Source of the DNA: CAZQAA01 sp964591255 | GTDB lineage: Bacteria > Desulfobacterota > DSM-4660 > Desulfatiglandales > Desulfatiglandaceae | NCBI GenBank assembly: GCA_964591255.1 | Contig: CAZQAA010000114.1 | Span: 1 to 6,243, forward strand | Direction of reading: 5' to 3' | Length of the DNA stretch: 6,243 nt | Part shown: positions 1 to 4,564 of the stretch, piece after piece | Numbering within the stretch: the first letter of the stretch is position 1 | Layout: every line of letters starts with the position of its first letter | Notes under the pieces: generated by a model | The model's database searches: none | What the model saw: the letters and a program-made list of their open reading frames with translations, nothing else | What the model was told of the DNA's origin: nothing | Program-made: the position numbers and the translations under genes

Positions 1-363
1 ATATACAAGTACGACGGAGGCACGTGGACATGGATTACGAGTACTGACCCTGAGGATATGGTTGCAGTGGGTAGTGATCTGTATGCCGACTTTGGTTCTT
101 CCGGCATATACAAATACGACGGTAGCTGGACATGGATCACGAGCACCGACCCTGAGGATATGGTTGCAGTGGGTAGTGATCTGTATGCCGACTTTGGTTC
201 TTCCGGTATATACAGGTACGACGGCACGTGGACATGGATCACGAGCACTGACCCTGAGGACATGGTTGCAGTGGGGAACGATCTGTATGCCGACTTTGGA
301 TCTTCCGGCATATACAAGTACGACGGTAGCTGGACATGGATCACGAGCACCGACCCTGAGGAC
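1..363 (+). repeat. Direct tandem array of 102-bp coding repeats
   Basis: Three full units occupy 58-159, 160-261 and 262-363, preceded by a 57-base partial unit at 1-57. By eye, unit 1 differs from unit 2 at 8 of 102 bases and from unit 3 at 6, so identity is about 92-94% at the DNA level, including silent positions. This points to recent duplication or gene conversion. The partial first unit carries one extra codon (GGTW where the others have GSW or GTW). Unit 1 has about 51% G+C. The array continues beyond the left edge of the window for an unknown length. Confidence 0.9.
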
Positions 364-390
364 ATGATCGCTGTTGACCTCAATCCGTAG
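1..390 (+). CDS. Tandem 34-residue repeat protein, C-terminal fragment (likely extracytoplasmic beta-repeat protein)
   Basis: The frame is open from the first base and ends at TAG 388-390, so only the last 129 residues are visible and the true start lies upstream. The protein is a 19-residue partial unit, three complete 34-residue units (from 58, 160 and 262), and a short tail, MIAVDLNP, which begins like a fourth unit and then stops. Each unit reads MVAVGSDLYADFGSSG, then IYKYDG, then a WTWIT strand and STDPED. Short alternating hydrophobic/aromatic strands separated by G/D/S turns suggest an all-beta fold, perhaps propeller-like. I recall similar LYADFG...WKWDG...W repeats in secreted or surface proteins of deltaproteobacteria, but assign no function. 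No C-terminal anchor or sorting motif is visible. The ATG at 58 is a repeat-internal Met, not a start. Certain as coding; function unknown. Confidence 0.85.
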   Translation: MYKYDGGTWTWITSTDPEDMVAVGSDLYADFGSSGIYKYDGSWTWITSTDPEDMVAVGSDLYADFGSSGIYRYDGTWTWITSTDPEDMVAVGNDLYADFGSSGIYKYDGSWTWITSTDPEDMIAVDLNP

Positions 391-403
391 ATTCTTTCAC
401 ACT

Positions 404-434
404 GGCATGGGAGAGGAAGCTCCTTTCCCATGCC
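404..434 (+). terminator. 13-bp hairpin after the repeat gene, possible terminator without a U-tract
   Basis: Left arm 404-416 pairs with right arm 422-434 over 13 positions (12 Watson-Crick and one G-U at 413/425), with a 5-base loop AAGCT. It starts 13 bases after the repeat gene's stop codon. No run of T follows on the plus strand, and none follows on the minus strand either, so a classical intrinsic terminator is not clearly supported. It could be an RNA 3'-end stabilising structure or a weak terminator between two convergent genes. The rest of the gap (435-521) shows nothing I can name beyond a short repeated AAATCTGA-like stretch at about 459-477. Confidence 0.45.
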
Positions 435-521
435 CGCCTGCATCTTGTTGGCCACCTGAAATCTGAAAATCTGATTTGGGGATCCTCGCCTTTCTAAACC
501 TCCTCTCATGAGTACACACTT

Positions 522-779
522 TCAGCTTTCATCTTTTTTGGTAAAAATGATTCTGTAGCGGTCCTCAAGGCCTTCAAAGCAAGTGCGGCATCTGGCATCA
601 TTGATTTCTTTATATCCATCATCAGCGGGGACCTCTGTAGATAACGGCTCTAGGTGAACCTCAAAACCTGCTTCCTTATACATAGCTACTGCCTCGCTGA
701 GTCGTGGTTCACATGCCTCAAAACGTTTTGTCCAGCCTTGATTTTCCAGGGTTTCAACCCTTGATTTATATGTGCCCAT
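522..779 (-). CDS. Conserved-looking small protein of unknown function with a CxxC motif (85 aa)
   Basis: An 85-residue acidic, soluble protein with no signal peptide or membrane segment. Visible features are a helical N-terminal half (YKSRVETLENQGW, then EPRLSEAVAMYKEAG), a strand FEVHLEPL, a CxxC pair at Cys64 and Cys67 with another cysteine at 23, and a final strand YRIIFTK. The cysteines could bind a metal or form a disulfide, but two or three alone prove nothing. I believe similar short proteins occur in sulfate-reducing deltaproteobacteria as uncharacterised families. I chose the ATG at 779, ten bases after the upstream gene's stop; the frame is also open back to a TTG at 827, which would overlap that gene by 38 bases. 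The SD for 779 is poor (AGGG only 2 bases away), so translation is probably coupled to the upstream gene. Confidence 0.72.
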   Translation of the reverse strand: MGTYKSRVETLENQGWTKRFEACEPRLSEAVAMYKEAGFEVHLEPLSTEVPADDGYKEINDARCRTCFEGLEDRYRIIFTKKDES

Positions 780-789
780 ATCCCTGTTG

Positions 790-1596
790 TTATAAGAGGA
801 TGATTGTCTTTCCGCATATATCTGCAAGGAAAGGCTCTTTAAGTCGGACTCTCTTGTCTTGAAGGGAAGGAATGTATATTTTTTCCTGTCCCGGATCCCG
901 GATTATATTGTCCTCAAAGATCTCTTCCATATAATCGATTATGTCCTTGTTTAGCGTGATGAATATTCCTTCATCCGGAATATACGAGCCAAATAGTCCT
1001 ATCCACGCCTCCAGAACAGGCCTGATAAGATGTTTATCCATTAATGGCTGTGACCCAAAGACGGGTAAGTCATTAAATATGCCGGATGAGGATGTGTCAT
1101 CCTCGAGGGCCTCTGCGAGAGGGGATTTTTTGGATTTTAAATCCATAAGCATTTGTTCCGCCTGTATGCGATTTTCTTCTGATTCTCTGGCCAAGTGGAG
1201 TATAAGATGCCATTTGAGTGCAAGAGAATCTTCGGGATCAGAAGATTCTCCTTGGCCCATCCTGCGGATCAATTGCCTGATTTCCCATGAGGCCTCCTCT
1301 GACCGGCCAGACTTCTGACAGGAACTCAGGAAGGCATGAAGTCCCTTATCTTCATGTTGGCGCATCCATAATTTGTATTCGGCAAGTAGGCCCTTGAAGT
1401 TTCCTTTTGGCCGTTGATCTGAAGCCGGACGTAAGATCTGGACACGTATGTGACCGTCATTGTTGTGTAATATTGACGGGATATCCATAAGCCACGGTAT
1501 ACAGATATTAATATCTTTAAAACGGCTCGCTATCCTGGTTAAGTCCTGAGAGGTAATCCATGTATGGGGAAAAAGGGTAACTGATAAATCGGACAA
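790..1596 (-). CDS. Protein of unknown function, deltaproteobacterial-type hypothetical (268 aa)
   Basis: A 268-residue soluble protein without a signal peptide or membrane helices. The N-terminus (VTLFPHTWI at 6-14, ICIPWLMDIP at 31-40, then RVQILRP at 51-57) is strand-rich. The middle (about 68-155) is helical and highly charged, with LLAEYKLWMRQ at 70-80 and a second helical stretch around 126-155. The C-terminal part contains IRPVLEAWIGLFG at 191-203 and DIIDYMEEIFEDN at 218-230. No catalytic or binding motif is recognisable. The shape resembles hypothetical proteins I associate with sulfate reducers, but I cannot name a family. The start is TTG, supported by AAAGGAG at 1607-1613 with a 10-base spacer and by a promoter just upstream. 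The next gene follows 10 bases after the TAA, so the two almost certainly form one transcription unit and may act together. An inverted repeat lies in codons around residues 114-127. Confidence 0.82.
   Translation of the reverse strand: MSDLSVTLFPHTWITSQDLTRIASRFKDINICIPWLMDIPSILHNNDGHIRVQILRPASDQRPKGNFKGLLAEYKLWMRQHEDKGLHAFLSSCQKSGRSEEASWEIRQLIRRMGQGESSDPEDSLALKWHLILHLARESEENRIQAEQMLMDLKSKKSPLAEALEDDTSSSGIFNDLPVFGSQPLMDKHLIRPVLEAWIGLFGSYIPDEGIFITLNKDIIDYMEEIFEDNIIRDPGQEKIYIPSLQDKRVRLKEPFLADICGKTIILL
1221..1254. repeat. Inverted repeat inside the 268-aa gene
   Basis: GAGAATCTTC at 1224-1233 is repeated exactly in inverted form at 1241-1250, with a 7-base loop. In an alternative register, CAAG plus nine bases (1221-1233) pairs with 1241-1254 over 13 positions with a single bulged C at 1250. 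The segment encodes the Ser/Glu/Asp-rich linker GESSDPEDSLA, so part of the symmetry may come from constrained codons. It would form a stable hairpin in the mRNA of the minus-strand gene. There is no T-run after it. Confidence 0.6.
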
Positions 1597-1606
1597 TTGT
1601 TTTTAA

Positions 1607-1613
1607 CTCCTTT
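1607..1613 (-). promoter_or_regulatory. Shine-Dalgarno site fixing a TTG start
   Basis: Read on the minus strand this is AAAGGAG, ten bases before the TTG at 1596-1594. It is the strongest ribosome site near the 5' end of the 268-residue gene, and no ATG or GTG lies at a better distance, so it decides in favour of the TTG start. Confidence 0.75.
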
Positions 1614-1629
1614 ATAATTCCATAAAAAC

Positions 1630-1658
1630 ATTATATCACCAATTGTGAAATCTTACAA
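1630..1658 (-). promoter_or_regulatory. Sigma-70-type promoter for the 268-aa/85-aa gene pair
   Basis: On the minus strand, TTGTAA (1658-1653, 4 of 6 consensus) is followed after exactly 17 bases by a perfect TATAAT (1635-1630). Transcription would begin near 1623, giving a leader of about 27 bases that contains the AAAGGAG ribosome site. The -35 box lies inside one arm of the inverted repeat at 1652-1691. This promoter lets the gene pair be expressed independently of the potassium-channel gene upstream. Confidence 0.7.
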
Positions 1659-1691
1659 AGGGAAAGAGGATATGATTCCCTGCATTGTAAG
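1652..1691 (-). terminator. Interrupted inverted repeat after the channel gene; weak terminator or operator
   Basis: CTTACAA (1652-1658) and AGGGAA (1659-1664) pair with TTCCCT (1676-1681) and TTGTAAG (1685-1691), giving 7+6 bp with a 3-base bulge and an 11-base loop. It begins 14 bases after the channel's stop codon on the minus strand, a normal place for a terminator, but only ATTTC follows rather than a T-run. It also covers the -35 box of the next promoter, so a regulator-binding site is an equally possible reading. Confidence 0.4.
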
Positions 1692-1705
1692 ACTTGGTCT
1701 TTCTA

Positions 1706-2749
1706 TTATGTTGCTTCTCTGATAAATTTTTTGATATTTTCAGGTGATCCGAACAGCCAAATTAAATCGTTTTGCTGAAATACACGGTTCGGATCGGGAT
1801 GAGGTTCATAATCTTTTCCCTCCCGGGCCACAAATGGTATGAATACATCCCATTCCTGACGGATACGTGCCTCAAGTATGGATTTACCTATCAGGGGCGA
1901 ATTTGCAGTTAGTTTAACCTCCTCCAGCTGAAAGCCGGAAGTAATGGCGAGTTCCATGAGACGGGCGATTTTTCTCTTGGCCGGGTCAACTAAATCGAAA
2001 GCCATCTGTTTTCCGGCAGCCATTTCAGGGACTATAACTTGATGTGCTCCAACACGGCTTAGACGCTGGATGTAGCCATATGTGCTGGCCCTGGCTACTA
2101 TTTGCAGATGGGGGTTATATTCTTTCGCTGTGAGGATAACAACCAGATTGTCAGCCTCGTCAGGAAGGCAGGCGGAAAGCCCGACGGCACGTTCAATACC
2201 CGCTTTTTTCAAAACAGATTCTTCTCTTCCATCACCGCTCAATATGAGTGTTCCTTCATGTTCCCATACTTCCCCCTCCCCTTCTTGGACATCGATTCCT
2301 ACCACCTGTTTGTTTAGGTTTATCAATGTCTTGGCTGCCTGGCGTCCCAGACGTCCATAACCTACAATAATATAATGGTTTTTATATTTATCTATCTTTT
2401 TCATAAAGGTGTTCTCCCTGAATATGCCTTTTATATGCCCCTCTACTATAAAAGTAACCAACGATCCCATGGCATAAAGAAATATGGCATTATCTATTAA
2501 CATAACCCCGGACATAATGAGCCGGCCAGTCTGGGAAAGGGGCCGGACTTCACCATAGCCCACTGTGGTGAGAGTAAGGATCGACATATAGATGGAATCT
2601 ATCAGAGGCCAGTGTTCAAAGATTATAAGTACGGATATGGAAGAGAGGATGGCAATCAGATAAAGAAACAGTGCCAAAAGAACGCGCTTTTTCAGACGAG
2701 AATAGGCTATAACGCCGCCATTTTTTACTCCTAGATCAATAAATACCAT
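1706..2749 (-). CDS. Two-TM potassium channel with cytoplasmic RCK (TrkA-N/TrkA-C) domains
   Basis: A complete 347-residue potassium channel of MthK-like architecture in the inner membrane. TM1 is at about 23-44, a pore helix leads into the selectivity filter TVGYGE at 62-67, and TM2 is at about 78-102. The RCK/TrkA-N Rossmann domain begins near 124: GYGRLG at 130-135 is the GxGxxG dinucleotide loop, and Asp153 ends the second strand, which in this family favours NAD(H)-type ligands. TrkA-C occupies about 265-347 (PLIGKSILEARIRQE; DLIWLFGSPENI). Four subunits would form the pore and RCK domains gate it in response to a bound ligand; the ligand cannot be read from sequence. The only in-frame ATG near the 5' end is at 2749 (in-frame TGA at 2758-2756). 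It lacks an SD and the predicted leader is very short. An internal ATG at Met116 has a good SD. A TrkA-like uptake subunit is excluded by the pore segment. Confidence 0.95.
   Translation of the reverse strand: MVFIDLGVKNGGVIAYSRLKKRVLLALFLYLIAILSSISVLIIFEHWPLIDSIYMSILTLTTVGYGEVRPLSQTGRLIMSGVMLIDNAIFLYAMGSLVTFIVEGHIKGIFRENTFMKKIDKYKNHYIIVGYGRLGRQAAKTLINLNKQVVGIDVQEGEGEVWEHEGTLILSGDGREESVLKKAGIERAVGLSACLPDEADNLVVILTAKEYNPHLQIVARASTYGYIQRLSRVGAHQVIVPEMAAGKQMAFDLVDPAKRKIARLMELAITSGFQLEEVKLTANSPLIGKSILEARIRQEWDVFIPFVAREGKDYEPHPDPNRVFQQNDLIWLFGSPENIKKFIREAT
2402..2419 (-). promoter_or_regulatory. Internal ribosome site and ATG at the start of the RCK domain
   Basis: On the minus strand, AGGGAG (2419-2414) precedes an in-frame ATG (2404-2402, Met116) by 9 bases. 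Initiation here would yield a 232-residue soluble protein containing only the RCK regulatory module. The related archaeal channel MthK is known to make a separate RCK subunit from an internal Met at the equivalent junction. The sequence gives the site directly; its use is inference, and the Met lies in a MKKI segment that I believe is often conserved for protein reasons. Confidence 0.45.
2707..2732 (-). promoter_or_regulatory. SD plus ATG mini-ORF out of frame within the 5' end of the channel gene
   Basis: On the minus strand, AGGAG (2732-2728) is followed after 6 bases by ATG at 2721-2719, which reads M-A-A-L-stop (TAG 2709-2707). It lies ten codons into the channel frame but in another frame. 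It is a better ribosome site than that of the annotated channel start. It could be chance, a translation-tuning decoy, or the remnant of a start displaced by an indel. Confidence 0.35.
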
Positions 2750-2762
2750 TATTATTCATATA

Positions 2763-2791
2763 GTTATAATCTTCAGTAAAGGTATTGTCTC
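2763..2791 (-). promoter_or_regulatory. Candidate sigma-70 promoter for the potassium channel gene
   Basis: On the minus strand, GAGACA (2791-2786, 4 of 6 to TTGACA) is separated by 17 bases from TATAAC (2768-2763, 5 of 6 to TATAAT). Only 13 bases lie between this -10 box and the ATG at 2749. Transcription would therefore start about 6 bases before the start codon, giving a nearly leaderless message. This agrees with the absence of an SD. Confidence 0.5.
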
Positions 2792-2870
2792 GTCTGGAAA
2801 GCGAAGCCACCCTCATATGGTTAAATAAAAAAGAGAAATATTTTTCAAGTTAACTATGGCTACATCCTAA

Positions 2871-2901
2871 TTGACCTGATACCTTTGAAAAGAAATATAG
2901 C
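2871..2901 (+). promoter_or_regulatory. Weak candidate promoter for the lysS operon
   Basis: TTGACC (5 of 6 to the -35 consensus) at 2871-2876 is followed by AATATA at 17 bases (3 of 6) or TATAGC at 19 bases (4 of 6). It would give a leader of about 150 bases. The alternative TTGACT at 2982-2987 has an equally good -35 but only TAGGTA at 17 bases. One of them may serve the lysS-lolC-lolD operon, but neither is firm. Confidence 0.25.
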
Positions 2902-3045
2902 AAAACGGGAGGTAGGTGTAAATACGCAAATAAATTTGCCTGTCATGTTTATTGTGAGATGGAACCATGATTCCTTTTGCCTTGACTACCGTAGGTAATT
3001 GGATTAGGTAAATGTCCTTAATTTGTTTATTTTATAGATGTAAGT

Positions 3046-3054
3046 GGAGTGGGA
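3046..3054 (+). promoter_or_regulatory. Ribosome binding region deciding the lysS start
   Basis: GGAG at 3046-3049 lies 12 bases, and GGGA at 3051-3054 lies 7 bases, before the ATG at 3062. The in-frame GTG at 3044 overlaps this purine stretch and has no SD of its own, so the ATG is preferred. Confidence 0.5.
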
Positions 3055-3061
3055 TCGAAAG

Positions 3062-4543
3062 ATGGAAAATGTGAGTTCAGTTATCCAGGAACGGATCAAT
3101 AAAGCAAGAAAAATAGAATCCATGGGGGTTAATCTCTATCCTGCAGGGTATCACACCGATATTACAATATCGGAGGTGGTGAATCGCTTTGGTGATATGG
3201 ATCCGGAAACCGTGGAGGAAAACAGCAAGGCATATTCTATAGCCGGCAGGATCATGGCTATAAGGAATTTCGGAAAAGCCTCTTTTATCAATATCAAAGA
3301 CAGGACAGGCCGCATCCAAGTCTATATACGGAAGGACAAGATAACGGATGAAAAATTCGGAATTTTCAAGTTAGTGGATATAGGGGACTTTGTTGGTATA
3401 ACCGGTTCTCTTTTCAAGACACGGACCGGGGAATTGACTGTCTTGGCAGAAGATTTTGTCCTGCTTGCAAAATCTTTAAGACCGTTGCCGGAAAAATGGC
3501 ACGGCCTTGTTGATGTAGAAACCAGGTACAGGCAACGTTATCTGGACCTGATTGTCAATGACCGTGTCAGAAAAGTTTTTGAGCTGAGGAGTAAAATTAT
3601 TCAAGCTATAAGAGAATTCTTTATTGAAATGGATTTTTTGGAGGTAGAGACTCCTATGATGCAACCCATTCCCGGAGGAGCTGCGGCCAAGCCTTTTAAA
3701 ACGTATCATAATGCCCTTGGGATGGATCTGTATTTGAGGGTTGCCCCGGAACTTTACCTGAAAAGGTTGGTAGTGGGAGGTATGGAAAGGGTTTTTGAAA
3801 TTAACAGAAATTTCAGAAACGAGGGCCTTTCTACCGAGCATAATCCGGAATTTACCATGCTGGAGTTCTATATGGCCTATAGCACCTATGAAGACCTGAT
3901 GGATCTGACAGAGGCGCTGTTCGGCAGACTGCTGGAGCAGGTTCACGGAACCAGTTCTTCTATAGAATACCAGGATAATATAATAGATTTTACACCCCCC
4001 TGGGATAGAATCACACTGTCCGATGCCCTTAGAACCATAGGCGGTGTCGATGAAAATGTCTTTCGTGATATGGAGCGTGCCAAACGGGTTGCACAAGATT
4101 TCCATATCACGTTGTCCCGGCGAGACAGCCATGGCAAGCTGCTGACTAAACTTTTTGATCATCTAGTGGAGCCCAAGCTTATAAAACCTACCTTCATTAC
4201 TGGCTATCCCACCGATGTTTCTCCTCTTTCAAGGCGCAACGATGAGCTTCCTGACATCACGGATCGTTTTGAACTATTCGTGGGCGGAAAAGAGATAGCC
4301 AATGGATTTACTGAATTAAATGATCCTGTTGATCAGAGGAGAAGGTTTGAACTCCAGGCGGCCCTTAGGGATGCAGGTGACGAAGAGGCCCAGTCTATGG
4401 ATTTGGACTATTTGACTGCTCTTGAGCATGGTATGCCGCCTACTGCTGGAGAGGGAATAGGAATTGACAGGCTTGTCATGTTGCTGACCAATTCACCTTC
4501 CATAAGGGACGTGATCCTGTTTCCGCATATGAGATCAAAATAG
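3062..4543 (+). CDS. lysS: Lysyl-tRNA synthetase, class II
   Basis: A complete 493-residue cytoplasmic enzyme that charges tRNA(Lys) with lysine using ATP. The N-terminal extension (1-50) leads into the anticodon-binding OB fold at about 55-145 (IAGRIMAIRNFGKASFINIK). The class II catalytic core runs from about 165 to the end: RYRQRYLDL, motif 1 around 185-210, motif 2 starting FRNEG at 251-255 followed by the typical HNPEFTMLEFY, and motif 3 GEGIGIDRLVMLL at 463-475. The length is normal for bacterial LysS and every key motif is intact. I chose the ATG at 3062 over the GTG at 3044 because the resulting MENVSSVIQERINK start matches the family and purine-rich ribosome sites precede it. It appears to lead an operon with the Lol genes, which begin 21 bases after its stop. 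Confidence 0.97.
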   Translation: MENVSSVIQERINKARKIESMGVNLYPAGYHTDITISEVVNRFGDMDPETVEENSKAYSIAGRIMAIRNFGKASFINIKDRTGRIQVYIRKDKITDEKFGIFKLVDIGDFVGITGSLFKTRTGELTVLAEDFVLLAKSLRPLPEKWHGLVDVETRYRQRYLDLIVNDRVRKVFELRSKIIQAIREFFIEMDFLEVETPMMQPIPGGAAAKPFKTYHNALGMDLYLRVAPELYLKRLVVGGMERVFEINRNFRNEGLSTEHNPEFTMLEFYMAYSTYEDLMDLTEALFGRLLEQVHGTSSSIEYQDNIIDFTPPWDRITLSDALRTIGGVDENVFRDMERAKRVAQDFHITLSRRDSHGKLLTKLFDHLVEPKLIKPTFITGYPTDVSPLSRRNDELPDITDRFELFVGGKEIANGFTELNDPVDQRRRFELQAALRDAGDEEAQSMDLDYLTALEHGMPPTAGEGIGIDRLVMLLTNSPSIRDVILFPHMRSK

Positions 4544-4564
4544 GACTTGGAGACTGAAGCATCT

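Larger units (their letters stand above)
2750..3061. other. Divergent intergenic region between the channel gene and lysS
   Basis: About 310 bases with no convincing gene. It is A/T-rich and holds the channel promoter at 2763-2791 near its left end. For lysS there are two good -35-like boxes, TTGACC (2871-2876) and TTGACT (2982-2987), but neither has a good -10 at normal spacing. Other items are an orphan SD-like GGGAGG (2907-2912) followed only by GTG-TAA, a 6-bp inverted repeat GCAAAT/ATTTGC (2926-2939), and an imperfect palindrome (2961-2974). A 14-codon ORF from the ATG at 2967 has no SD and looks like chance. I see no RNA gene or recognised riboswitch. Confidence 0.6.

Noticed and set aside
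1..363. CRISPR array as explanation for the regular repeats
   Set aside because: The units are contiguous with no unique spacers, and all keep one open reading frame encoding a 34-residue protein repeat.
62..367. A 101-codon frame overlapping the repeat protein in a second frame
   Set aside because: It stays open only because the repeat unit contains no stop in that frame and is copied; its translation has no sensible composition. It is a shadow of the real repeat frame.
941..1318. Plus-strand open frame of 125 codons
   Set aside because: Lies antisense within the 268-residue gene, which has its own promoter, SD and protein-like composition; no SD for this frame.
2082..2360. Plus-strand open frames antisense to the potassium channel
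   Set aside because: They cover the RCK domain of a clearly recognisable channel and have no credible ribosome site or protein family.
2520..2546. 6-bp CCGGCC/GGCCGG inverted repeat in the channel gene
   Set aside because: Short arms and a 13-base loop within coding sequence; expected by chance at this length.
2967..3011. A 14-codon ORF in the lysS leader, considered as a leader peptide
   Set aside because: No SD, no run of Lys codons and no attenuator-like hairpin pair, so nothing supports a lysine-responsive leader.
3476..4162. Minus-strand open frame of 228 codons
   Set aside because: Entirely antisense to lysS, whose motifs 1, 2 and 3 are intact; the translation resembles no protein and is Cys/His/Gln-rich as expected of a shadow.
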